Origin: Micromonospora lupini
Lineage (GTDB): Bacteria; Actinomycetota; Actinomycetes; Mycobacteriales; Micromonosporaceae
Reading direction: 5' to 3'
Assembly: GCF_026342015.1 (NCBI RefSeq)
Contig: NZ_JAPENL010000001.1
Coordinates: 1,426,001-1,490,000 of the forward strand
DNA: 64,000 bases
The translations under genes were made by a program, and so were the position numbers. This document shows positions 1-9,896 of this stretch, one piece after another. Position 1 is the stretch's first letter; each line of letters starts with the position of its first letter. The notes under the pieces were generated by a model. That model did no database searches and was not told where the DNA came from. It was given only the letters and a program-made list of their open reading frames with translations.

Positions 1-609
1 GGTGGCAGCGCCCGAGAGCCAGAGCTGCCACCGCTCGTACGGGAAGTACGCGCCGAGCGCCATCGGCGGCGGCTCCACAGGCACCGACAGCCCCTGCTCG
101 CCGTTGAAGACGCCGTCGAAGGTGACTGCCAACGCCGGCACCACGACGGCCACGGCCAGGGTCACCCCGGCGAGGTACGGCCCGCGCAACCGGGCCGCCG
201 CCACACCGACCACCGCGCCCACCGCGACCGTGCCCAGTACCGCCGCGACAAGCGACAGCGGCAACAGCCAGCCGCCGGTCAACCCCCGGTCGAGAAACGC
301 GTTCTGGCACAGGGCCACTGTGTACGCGCCGGTCGCCATCAACGCCCCGTGCCCCAGCGACAGCTGACCGTTGAGCCCGGTGAGGACCGTCAACCCGGCG
401 GTGGCGCAGAGGTACGCCGCCACAGTCGCGAGCTGGAAGTTGCGGAACGGCTCGACGGCGTAGCTGACCGCCACCAGCGCCAGGCCCACGGCGAGCAGCA
501 CGGCGAGGTGCCGCAGCAGGGTGGAGCCGCGACGCCCGGTGTCGACCGGACGGTCGCCGGCCTCGCCCACCCACTGCCTCGGCGGCACTGCCGCCCGGGT
601 GGCGCTCAC
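1..609 (-). CDS. livM: Branched-chain amino-acid ABC transporter permease, LivM family (partial)
   Basis: Inner-membrane permease, the second transmembrane subunit of a LivFGHM-type importer. The visible 203 residues have a basic N-terminus, hydrophobic segments, and the LivM-typical stretch with TGLNGQLSLGHGALMATGAY. The likely start is GTG at 609-607, which overlaps the livH stop (TGA 608-606) in a GTGA arrangement, so translation is probably coupled to livH. The 3' end is outside the window; full family members are about 300-350 residues. It is the fourth gene of a minus-strand operon livG-livF-livH-livM. No substrate-binding protein is visible here and it may lie beyond the window edge. 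Substrate specificity (amino acid, urea or other) cannot be read from this part. Confidence 0.88.
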   Translation of the reverse strand, partial: MSATRAAVPPRQWVGEAGDRPVDTGRRGSTLLRHLAVLLAVGLALVAVSYAVEPFRNFQLATVAAYLCATAGLTVLTGLNGQLSLGHGALMATGAYTVALCQNAFLDRGLTGGWLLPLSLVAAVLGTVAVGAVVGVAAARLRGPYLAGVTLAVAVVVPALAVTFDGVFNGEQGLSVPVEPPPMALGAYFPYERWQLWLSGAAT

Positions 610-1484
610 ACCCGCCTCGCCGCGACCGGGGCGAACAGCCCGCCGGGCCGGACCAGCAGCACCGCCAACAGCAGGACGAGCACCGCCAGCGGGGTGAGGT
701 CGCTGCCGGCGTACCCGCTGACGTAGGAGAGCAGCAGGCCCACCACCAGGCCACCGACCACCGCACCCGGTGGACTGTCCAGCCCGCCGACCACCGCAGC
801 CGTGAACGCCGAGACGAACACCAGGTCCATGGCGTGCGGGTGCAGGCCCAGCTCGGTCGGGATGACGAGCATCGCGGCGAGCGCGCCCACGCCGGACGCG
901 AGCGCCCAGCCGAGCGTCAACATCCCGCCGACGTTCACCCCGAGCAGGCGGGAGACCTCCGGCGCGAAGGCCGCCGCGCGCATCCGCAACCCCACAGCGG
1001 TACGCGCGAACATCCAGGCCAACGCGCATACCACCACCCCGATCGTGGCGAAGACGAACAGGTCGTACGGCGACAGCACGGCGACCCCGCCCACGGTGAG
1101 GGCGGACCGGCTGAACGGTACGTCGGCGGGGCGGAACTCGTTGCCGTACACCATGCCGAGCACTGCCTGCAGCACCAGCACCAGCCCGAGCGCGACGATT
1201 ACCGGGTTGAGCGGCGAGGCGTGGTCGACGTGCCGCATCACGACCCGGTCCACAAGCGCGCCGAGCAGCAGGCCGGCGACGATCGCGACCACGAAGCCCA
1301 GCCAGTAGGAGCCGGTCGCGGCGGACACGGAGTACGCGACGTACGCGGCGGCGACGGCCATCGCCCCCTGGGCGAAGTTGACGACCCGCGCCGCCCGCCA
1401 GATGAGCACAAGCGCCAGCGCGAACGCGGCGTACACCGCACCCCGCGACAGACCGTCGACGGTGAGGAAGACGAAGCGGTCCAA
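606..1484 (-). CDS. livH: Branched-chain amino-acid ABC transporter permease, LivH family
   Basis: Integral membrane permease of 292 residues, normal length for LivH, with about eight hydrophobic segments and the family sequence VVNFAQGAMAVAAAYVAY near residues 34-51. It pairs with LivM to form the membrane channel, powered by LivF and LivG. Translation appears to start at TTG (1484-1482) because an excellent Shine-Dalgarno (GGAGGGAGG) sits 5 nt upstream and no better start exists. It begins 28 nt after livF ends, and its stop overlaps the livM start, so all four genes form one transcript. Confidence 0.9.
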   Translation of the reverse strand: MDRFVFLTVDGLSRGAVYAAFALALVLIWRAARVVNFAQGAMAVAAAYVAYSVSAATGSYWLGFVVAIVAGLLLGALVDRVVMRHVDHASPLNPVIVALGLVLVLQAVLGMVYGNEFRPADVPFSRSALTVGGVAVLSPYDLFVFATIGVVVCALAWMFARTAVGLRMRAAAFAPEVSRLLGVNVGGMLTLGWALASGVGALAAMLVIPTELGLHPHAMDLVFVSAFTAAVVGGLDSPPGAVVGGLVVGLLLSYVSGYAGSDLTPLAVLVLLLAVLLVRPGGLFAPVAARRV

Positions 1485-1512
1485 CAGTCCTCCCTCCAGG
1501 GGACGAGGTGGG

Positions 1513-2235
1513 TCAGAAACCGAGGTACGCGTGGCGCAGGTCGTCGTCGTCGCGCAGCGTGGCCGCCGGAGCCGCGACCACCACCCGGCCCAGGGACATC
1601 ACGACACCCTGGTCGGCCACGGCGAGCGCGCTGCGCACGTTCTGCTCGACAAGCAGCACGGTCAGGCCGGTACGGTCGCGGAGCTGGCGCAGCAGGGCCA
1701 TGGTCCGGGCGACCACCCGGGGCGCCAGGCCCAGCGACGGCTCGTCGAGCAGCAGCAGGCGTGGCCGGCCGACAAGCGCCCGGCCGAGCGCGAGCATCTG
1801 CCGCTCACCGCCGGAGAGCTGGTGACCGAGGTGCCGGCGACGCCGGGCCAGCGGTTCGAAGAGCTGATAGACCTCGTCGAGGGCACGGCCGGAGTCCGCC
1901 CGGTCACGCCGCCACAGCCCGCCGAGCCGCAGGTTCTCGTCGACTGTCAGCTCGCTGATCACGCCCCGCCCCTCCGGCACGTGCGCCATGCCGCGCCGGA
2001 CGAGCTGCTCCACGGGCGTCCCCCGCAGGTCCTCCCCCGCGAGGAGCACCTGGCCGGCGGCCGGCCGGATCATGCCGGAGAGCGCACGCAGCAGCGTCGT
2101 CTTGCCGGCGCCGTTGGCGCCGACGACGGCGGCGATCGTGCCTGCCGGCACGGTGAGGTCGACGGCCCGCAACACGGGCGTGGCCCCGTAACCGGCCACC
2201 AACCCCCGCACCACGAGCAGATCCGCCCCGCTCAT
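1513..2235 (-). CDS. livF: ABC transporter ATP-binding protein, LivF family
   Basis: Cytoplasmic ATPase of 240 residues. Walker A (GANGAGKTT) is at residues 39-47, the signature LSGGE at 140-144 and Walker B (LLLLDEPS) at 160-167, followed by the LivF-typical VLLVEQN segment. The ATG at 2235-2233 overlaps the livG stop (2234-2232) as ATGA, supporting translational coupling. The short length without extra C-terminal extension matches LivF rather than LivG. It energises import together with LivG. Confidence 0.93.
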   Translation of the reverse strand: MSGADLLVVRGLVAGYGATPVLRAVDLTVPAGTIAAVVGANGAGKTTLLRALSGMIRPAAGQVLLAGEDLRGTPVEQLVRRGMAHVPEGRGVISELTVDENLRLGGLWRRDRADSGRALDEVYQLFEPLARRRRHLGHQLSGGERQMLALGRALVGRPRLLLLDEPSLGLAPRVVARTMALLRQLRDRTGLTVLLVEQNVRSALAVADQGVVMSLGRVVVAAPAATLRDDDDLRHAYLGF

Positions 2236-3014
2236 GCTGTTTCCTCGACGAGGGCCCCGAGGTAGGCGTCGGTGACCGCGGTGTCGTCGCGGATCTCGTC
2301 CGGCGTGCCGGAGGCGATCACCCGGCCGAAGTCGAGCACCACCAGCTCGTCGCAGACGGCCATCACCAGGTCCATGTGGTGCTCGACGAGCAGCACCGCG
2401 CACGGGTCGGCGTCGCGCCGGGGAAGTTGCCGGACCAGCTCGGCCAACTCGGCGATGTCGTCGGCTCCGAGGCCGCCGGCGGGTTCGTCGAGCAGCAGCA
2501 GCCGGGGCCGCGCGGCGAGCGCGCGGGCCAGGGCGACCCGCTGGCGTACGGCGAAGGGCAGCGTGCCCGGCGCGGCGGCGGCGTGCCCGGCGATCCCCAG
2601 GTCGTCGAGGACGTCGAGGGCGTGCTGGCGCAGCCGGCGCTCGTCGCGGTCGCTGCGGGGCAGCCCGAAGAGCGCCGACGCGAAGCCCGCGCGGGCCGTG
2701 TGCGACGCGCCCGTCATCACGTTCTCCAGGACGCTCAGGCCGGCGAAGAGCCCGGTCCCCTGCAGGGTCCTGGCGATGCCGAGTCGGGTCAGCCGGTGCG
2801 GCCGTGGTCGCAGCGGCCGACCGTCCAGGGTGAGCGACCCCGTCTGCGGCGACACGAAGCCGCAGATCACGTTGAACAACGTGGTCTTGCCGGCGCCGTT
2901 GGGCCCGATCACGCCCACCACCCGGTCGGGTGGCACCCGCAGCGAGACGTCGTCGAGGGCTGTGAGGCCGCCGAAACGGACGCCGATGCCGTGCAGTTCG
3001 AGCCCGCGTTCCAT
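2232..3014 (-). CDS. livG: ABC transporter ATP-binding protein, LivG family
   Basis: First gene of the liv operon, 260 residues from ATG 3014-3012; GAGGG lies 7 nt upstream, so this start is preferred to the in-frame GTG one codon earlier. Walker A (GPNGAGKTT) is at residues 37-45 and Walker B (LLLLDEPA) near 172-179, followed by the extended LivG C-terminus (DAYLGAL). Oddity: the ABC signature, normally LSxGQ-like, reads LPFAVRQR (about 152-159), lacking the glycine that contacts ATP in the partner site. The heterodimer with LivF could therefore have one degenerate ATP site. A 15-bp inverted repeat lies in the promoter region at 3046-3060. Confidence 0.9.
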   Translation of the reverse strand: MERGLELHGIGVRFGGLTALDDVSLRVPPDRVVGVIGPNGAGKTTLFNVICGFVSPQTGSLTLDGRPLRPRPHRLTRLGIARTLQGTGLFAGLSVLENVMTGASHTARAGFASALFGLPRSDRDERRLRQHALDVLDDLGIAGHAAAAPGTLPFAVRQRVALARALAARPRLLLLDEPAGGLGADDIAELAELVRQLPRRDADPCAVLLVEHHMDLVMAVCDELVVLDFGRVIASGTPDEIRDDTAVTDAYLGALVEETA

Positions 3015-3045
3015 CACCCATCCCTCTGCCGTGGCGGGTGTTATT

Positions 3046-3060
3046 TACACTCGCAGTGTA
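3046..3060. promoter_or_regulatory. 15-bp inverted repeat (TetR-like operator candidate) upstream of livG
   Basis: TACACT-CGC-AGTGTA is a perfect inverted repeat (6-bp arms, 3-bp spacer) located 32 bp upstream of the livG ATG. It sits in an AT-richer stretch where the promoter is expected; read on the minus strand, a TAAATA-like -10 candidate follows directly. Size and symmetry fit a TetR-family operator. No regulator gene adjoins it in the visible sequence, so the binding protein is unknown. Confidence 0.5.
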
Positions 3061-3106
3061 CGTTTCTCGGATATGGCGTCAAGACCTTCGATGCCGTGAC
3101 ACGAAC

Positions 3107-3133
3107 GGGGCGGCCGCCACCGGCGACCGCCCC
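3107..3133 (-). terminator. GC-rich hairpin downstream of the cutinase gene
   Basis: GGGGCGGCCGCC (3107-3118) pairs with GGCGACCGCCCC (3122-3133), with one C/A mismatch and a 3-nt loop. It lies 11 bp beyond the stop codon of the minus-strand cutinase gene and fits a U-tract-less actinobacterial terminator. It also separates that gene from the liv operon promoter. Confidence 0.55.
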
Positions 3134-3144
3134 GACACGCGTGC

Positions 3145-4041
3145 TCAGGAGCTGGGGCAGGTGTTGCGGTACTCCTCGATCGCCGACCCGCTCGGGCCCG
3201 GGCAGAGGAACTGCTCGTAGCGGGTGTCGTCGTCGACGAACCGCTTCAACCAGGCCACCATCTGCCGCGCCGTCGGCGTGTTGACCGTCTGCGGGAAGAA
3301 GTGGCTCGCGCCGTTCAACTCCAGGTACGCCTTCTCGGCCGAGGCCGGGATGCTTGTGTAGAACGGCACCGAGTGCGACGCGACAGGCGCGACAGTGTCG
3401 CTCTCGCCTCCGATGATCAGCGTGGGCACCCGCAGCTCGGACCAGCTCTTGTCGGTGTTCCACGGCGCCAGCGGCACCGCGGCCTGCAACGACGGCCGCG
3501 ACGAGGCCGCCTCCAGGGTGCCGCCGCCACCCATCGAGTGCCCGGCCACGGCGAGGCGGCTGCTGTCGATCCGGCTGCGCACCGAGCTGCGCTCGGTGAG
3601 GTAGTCGAGCGCGGCGAGCAACTGCCGGCCACGGCTGTCCGGCTGGTCGAAGCGGGTGTTGGTCTCGATCCCGATCACCACGAAGCCGTGCGAGGCGATC
3701 CGCGGCCCGAGCCAGCTGATGCTTGACCACGCGGCGGTGTAGCCGGGCGAGATGGCGATGGCGCCGAACGTGCCCTCGCTGGTGCTTGTCGGGTAGTAGA
3801 TGACCCCGCCGCCGAAGCCGGTGACGCTCAACGAGGACACGCTCTGCGAGGCGGTGGCGAAGGGGCCGCGGCTGGCCTCCAGGATCGCGGTGGTCGGGGC
3901 GGGGCCCCGCTCGTACGGGCCGGCGGCCTGGGCGGGGGCGGGTCCGGTGAGGACACCGGCGGCGAGCAGTGTGGCGGCCAGCGCGAGCCGGACGGCCCGA
4001 GCGGGGACGGAACGGGGACGGGTGGTGGTTGGTGACGGCAC
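3145..4041 (-). CDS. Secreted cutinase / polyester (PET) hydrolase-like alpha/beta hydrolase
   Basis: Exported serine esterase of the bacterial cutinase family (Thermobifida Cut2/LCC type). Numbering from GTG 4041 (298 aa): signal peptide about 1-39 ending AQA, nucleophile Ser169 in GHSMGG, Asp215, His247, oxyanion residues Tyr101 and Met170, Trp194 of the aromatic clamp, and a C-terminal Cys280-Cys295 pair. After removing the signal peptide, the triad falls exactly at TfCut2 numbers 130/176/208 (from memory of that family). Of the calcium-binding triad, two positions differ (Glu213 and Asn243 where Asp is usual; Glu289 kept). GTG 4041 is chosen because AGGGAG lies 8 nt upstream; the GTG at 4050 has no room for a ribosome site. 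It is divergent from the catalase gene. Confidence 0.92.
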   Translation of the reverse strand: MPSPTTTRPRSVPARAVRLALAATLLAAGVLTGPAPAQAAGPYERGPAPTTAILEASRGPFATASQSVSSLSVTGFGGGVIYYPTSTSEGTFGAIAISPGYTAAWSSISWLGPRIASHGFVVIGIETNTRFDQPDSRGRQLLAALDYLTERSSVRSRIDSSRLAVAGHSMGGGGTLEAASSRPSLQAAVPLAPWNTDKSWSELRVPTLIIGGESDTVAPVASHSVPFYTSIPASAEKAYLELNGASHFFPQTVNTPTARQMVAWLKRFVDDDTRYEQFLCPGPSGSAIEEYRNTCPSS

Positions 4042-4223
4042 GTCAGGCACTCCCTAGAGTCGAGCGATATCGACGTTCGTCAGTCTTCGCCGCTCCGGTC
4101 ACGCCGCGCATCGGTGAAATCACCAGTCCCACCCGCAGATCGGATCTTCCACGCGTTTCGGCCCTCCGACCAGGGGTAGGGGTGCAGGGGCCTGCCCAAA
4201 CGCTCCATGGAGAGGTTCGCCAA

Positions 4224-6485
<2,262 letters not shown>

Positions 6486-6501
6486 CCCGGGTAGTCACCC
6501 G

Positions 6502-6542
6502 ACGAGGGGCTGTCCTCCGCTCGACGGCGGACAGCCCCTCGT
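6502..6542. terminator. Bidirectional terminator between convergent katE and LLM oxidoreductase genes
   Basis: A perfect 14-bp stem, ACGAGGGGCTGTCC (6502-6515) with its complement at 6529-6542 and a 13-nt loop, lies between the stops of two convergent genes. Position and strength support termination in both directions. Confidence 0.85.
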
Positions 6543-6556
6543 GGCGTCCCGCAGGA

Positions 6557-7426
6557 TCAACCGATGTCGGCCAGCCGGGGCAGCACCTCGTCGCCGAGCC
6601 GCTCGGCGAACTCCACCGGGTGCCGGTCAGGCGTGACCTGGACCTCGGTGACCCCCAGCGCCGCGTACGCGGACACCTCGGCGAGGAACTCGTCGAGGTC
6701 CTCAAGCGGCGGCTTGGAGGCCAGCACGGTCTTCTCGATGCTGTCGTAGTCGCGGCCCTCGGCGGCGCAGTGCCCGCGCAGCACGTCCAGCTTGTGCGCG
6801 ATCCCCTCGGCGCCGGTGCCGAACAGGTTGCAGGCGTCGGCGTACCGGGCGACCAGCAGCAGCGTCTTCTTCTCGCCACTGCCGCCGATCATGATGGGCG
6901 GGTGCGGACGGCGCAACGGCTGGGGCGAGTTGATCGTCTCCGTGAGCTGGTAGTGCCGCCCGTCGAACGGCCCGTTGTCGTCGCTCCACATCTGCCGGCA
7001 GATCCGCAGCGTCTCCTCCAGCCGCTCGAACCGCTCCGCCACCGGCACCACTGGCACGCCGAGACCGCGCTGCTCCCGCTCGTACCAGGACGCCCCGATG
7101 CCGAGCCGGGCCCGGCCGCCGGAGAGCACGTCGAGGGTCGTCACGGTCTTGGCGAGCAGCCCCGGATAGCGGTACATCACACCGGTGACGAGCACACCGA
7201 GCGTCATCCGCTGGGTCTTCGCCGCGACGTAACCAAGCGTCGTGTACGCCTCCAACATCGGCTCCTCGGCCGGAGCCAGCGCCTCCATCTGGAAGAAGTG
7301 GTCCATGACCGTGAACGACGCCACGCCTGCCTGCTCGGCGGTGGTGGCCGCCTCGGCGAGCGTCGGCGCGATGGCGGCCGGATCGGCCGGCGTCGAGAAG
7401 TTCCAGTAGTGCAGCCCGAGCTTCAT
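6557..7426 (-). CDS. LLM-class (luciferase-like) F420-dependent oxidoreductase
   Basis: Cytoplasmic TIM-barrel oxidoreductase of 289 residues in the luciferase-like monooxygenase superfamily, probably using coenzyme F420 as actinobacterial members do. Recognisable parts are the N-terminal LGLHYWNFS strand, MDHFFQME (the family D-H pair), the central RLGIGASWYEREQRGLG segment, and the RPHPPIMIGGSGEKKTL motif near residue 175. ATG 7426 has GGAGG 7 nt upstream. The substrate is unknown. The gene ends at the hairpin shared with katE, and its 5' region of 149 bp is shared with the divergent acyltransferase-racemase-ligase operon. Confidence 0.9.
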   Translation of the reverse strand: MKLGLHYWNFSTPADPAAIAPTLAEAATTAEQAGVASFTVMDHFFQMEALAPAEEPMLEAYTTLGYVAAKTQRMTLGVLVTGVMYRYPGLLAKTVTTLDVLSGGRARLGIGASWYEREQRGLGVPVVPVAERFERLEETLRICRQMWSDDNGPFDGRHYQLTETINSPQPLRRPHPPIMIGGSGEKKTLLLVARYADACNLFGTGAEGIAHKLDVLRGHCAAEGRDYDSIEKTVLASKPPLEDLDEFLAEVSAYAALGVTEVQVTPDRHPVEFAERLGDEVLPRLADIG

Positions 7427-7575
7427 GTAGGCACCTCCACGACCGAGCCTAGTAGTGGCCCTCGGATGCTCAACGCGTCGCGCGAAAAGATGGTCGTGTC
7501 CCCCGCCGGAGTCCATTACCTGTTCATGACAATTCGTGGATCGGGCGGGGATATCCGGCTGGCAGCTTCTGCTGG

Positions 7576-8745
7576 GTGATCCAAGAGCTGTCTCTCACCG
7601 AGTCGCGACCTGACGGGTACGACGTCGACACGCGCGTCCGGTTCCGTCACCGACGGCGCACCGAGGCCGACCCCGGCACCGGCCGGTCGCCCCGCGCGCA
7701 GTGGGCGGACGCCGCGAAGGGCGTCTGCATCATCCTCGTCGTCGGATGGCACGTCGTCGTCAAGGACTACCTGCGCATCGACTGGCATGTCGGCGCACCC
7801 GTGCCGGGACTGTGGGGCACGCTCGGCGAGCAGTTCCTGCCGCTGCGGATGCCGCTCTTCTTCACCATCTCCGGCGTCTTCGCGGCGAACGCCGTCAAGC
7901 GGCCCTGGCGGACCGTCGCCCGCAGCCGCATTGCCGGGTTCCTCTACCTGTACGCCGTGTGGCTGCTGATCCACAGCACGGTCCTCGCCCTGGTGCCGAA
8001 CTTCCCAACCGACCGTGCCGCGTCCGCCCTCGGTCTGCTGGAACAGCTCACCGTCACGCCCTCCAACCTCTGGTACCTGTACGCACTGGCGCTCTACTTC
8101 ACGCTCGCCAAGGCGGCCCGCCGACTGCCCCGGGTGCTTGTCGTCGTACCCGCGGCGGTGTTGTCCGCCATCGCGGCCGCCGGCCTGCTGGCCACGCCCG
8201 GCAACCGCGCGGGCCTCTACCAGAACCTGGTCTTCTTCCTCGCCGGCCTGTACCTGCGTCCGCACATCGAGCGGTGGGCTACGACGGCCAGCCGGCGACG
8301 ACTCGTGCTGACGGCAGTGGCGTACGCCGTCGCGCTCGCCGCGATGGCGGCGGCCGGCGCCCAGCGGTGGTTCGGCGTGTGGCCTGTGGTGTCGGTCGTG
8401 GCGGTGGCGTTCGGCATCACCGCCGCCGCCCGCCTGACGCGGTCACCCACCTTCAGCGACCGACTGACCACGCTCGGGCGTACCACCCTGCCTGTCTACG
8501 TCATCCACATGCCGGTCCTGGCCCTGCTGGACCGGCTGCTGCTCGACCCGGTCTCCGGGTTGGACCCGGTCGCCCAGAGCCTGGTCGTGCTCGGCTACCC
8601 GGTCCTGCTGACCGCGCTCGTCATCGGCCTGAGCCTGGCCATCCATCGCGGGCTGCTGGCGGTGCACGCCCGCTGGCTGTTCGCGCTCCCCGCGCCCCGG
8701 CGCGAAGCGACCCCGGCAGCTTCCCACCCGGTGGGCGCCCCATGA
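7576..8745 (+). CDS. Membrane acyltransferase-3 family protein, VanT N-terminal-like, first gene of a racemase/ligase operon
   Basis: Polytopic membrane protein of 389 residues with roughly ten hydrophobic segments and the acyltransferase-3/YcfT-like opening WADAAKGVCIILVVGWHVV near residues 42-60. About 40 polar, Arg-rich residues come first. GTG 7576 is the best start. Its stop overlaps the racemase ATG (8742-8745, ATGA). Fused membrane serine racemases (VanT) carry just such an acyltransferase-like domain in front of a racemase domain; here the two modules are separate but translationally coupled. It may supply or channel an amino acid to the racemase, or it could O- or N-acylate an envelope component independently. 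The VanT comparison is inference from context. Confidence 0.8.
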   Translation: MIQELSLTESRPDGYDVDTRVRFRHRRRTEADPGTGRSPRAQWADAAKGVCIILVVGWHVVVKDYLRIDWHVGAPVPGLWGTLGEQFLPLRMPLFFTISGVFAANAVKRPWRTVARSRIAGFLYLYAVWLLIHSTVLALVPNFPTDRAASALGLLEQLTVTPSNLWYLYALALYFTLAKAARRLPRVLVVVPAAVLSAIAAAGLLATPGNRAGLYQNLVFFLAGLYLRPHIERWATTASRRRLVLTAVAYAVALAAMAAAGAQRWFGVWPVVSVVAVAFGITAAARLTRSPTFSDRLTTLGRTTLPVYVIHMPVLALLDRLLLDPVSGLDPVAQSLVVLGYPVLLTALVIGLSLAIHRGLLAVHARWLFALPAPRREATPAASHPVGAP

Positions 8746-9896
8746 GCGCGCTGGCCGAGGCGGTGGTCGACCTCGGGGCGATCGCCGACAACGTGCGCAC
8801 CGTCGCCGCGGTCACCGACACCGCGCTGATGGCTGTGGTGAAGGCGGACGGGTTCGGCCACGGGGCGGTGCCTGTCGCCCGGGCGGCGCTGCGCGCCGGC
8901 GCCACCTGGCTGGGGGTGACCTCGGCGGCCGAGGCGCTGGCCCTGCGCGGCGCGGGCATCACCGCGCCCACGTTGAGCTGGCTGCACCGCCCGAACGACG
9001 ATTTCGACACGTTGATCAGCGCGGGCGTCGACGTCGGTGTCTCGACGACCACGCACCTGCACGCCGTGGCCGACGCGGCCCTGCGCCTCGGCGTGCCCGC
9101 GACGGTGCAGCTCAAGGCCGACACCGGCCTGACCCGCAACGGCGCCGGCCGCGACGACTGGCCCGACCTCGTCACCTGGGCCCGAAAGTACGAGGTGGAG
9201 GGCGGGGTACGCGTGCGCGGCGTGTGGTCGCACCTGGCCGACGCGGACGTGCCCGGCACCCCGGGGCTGGCCCGTCAGGTGCGGACGTTCTCCGAGGCGC
9301 TGCGCCTCGCCCGGGGCGCCGGCCTCGACCCCGACCTCGTGCACCTGGCCAACTCGGCGGCGGCGCTGTCGGCGCCCCGGACCCGCTTCGACCTCTGCCG
9401 GATCGGGCTGGCCCTCTACGGCGTCGACCCGTTCGGCGCGCTCGGTCGTGGCGCGTTCGGGCTGCGCGCTGCCCTGACGCTGCGGACGACAGTGGTGAAC
9501 GTGAAGCGGGTGGCCGCCGGCACGGGCGTCTCCTACGGGCCGGAGTACGTGACCGCCGCGCCGACGACGCTGGCGCTGCTGCCGCTCGGTTACGCCGACG
9601 GGCTGCCCCGGGCCACCGAGGGTCGCGCGCAGGTGTGGCTCGGCGGCCGGCGCTGCCCGGTCGTCGGGCGCATAGCCATGGACCAGTGCGTGGTCGATGC
9701 GGGTGACCTGCCGGTGGCCATCGGCGATCCGGTCGTCGTGCTCGGCCCCGCCCGCGACGACACCACAGCGACCGTCGGCCCGCCGACAGTCGCCGAGTGG
9801 GCGAGCTGGGCCGGCACCAACCCGCACGAGATCTTGACCGGCATCGGGGCCCGAGTGGGCCGCGACCATCTCCAGGAAAGGGCGGACGTCGCATGA
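8742..9896 (+). CDS. Alanine/serine racemase (Alr/VanT-C type), PLP-dependent
   Basis: Fold-type III PLP racemase of 384 residues, full length for Alr. The PLP lysine is Lys34 in VVKADGFGHG and the second catalytic base is Tyr265 (GVSYGPEY); the MDQ motif is at 313-315 and the C-terminal HEILTGIGARVGR at 362-374. The lysine motif has DGFGHG where most alanine racemases have NAYGHG. It interconverts L/D-alanine or possibly L/D-serine in the cytoplasm; which one cannot be decided from sequence alone. Its ATG overlaps the acyltransferase stop, and its own stop overlaps the ligase ATG, so the three proteins are coupled. Being inside this operon, it is probably a secondary rather than the housekeeping racemase. 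Confidence 0.9.
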   Translation: MSALAEAVVDLGAIADNVRTVAAVTDTALMAVVKADGFGHGAVPVARAALRAGATWLGVTSAAEALALRGAGITAPTLSWLHRPNDDFDTLISAGVDVGVSTTTHLHAVADAALRLGVPATVQLKADTGLTRNGAGRDDWPDLVTWARKYEVEGGVRVRGVWSHLADADVPGTPGLARQVRTFSEALRLARGAGLDPDLVHLANSAAALSAPRTRFDLCRIGLALYGVDPFGALGRGAFGLRAALTLRTTVVNVKRVAAGTGVSYGPEYVTAAPTTLALLPLGYADGLPRATEGRAQVWLGGRRCPVVGRIAMDQCVVDAGDLPVAIGDPVVVLGPARDDTTATVGPPTVAEWASWAGTNPHEILTGIGARVGRDHLQERADVA

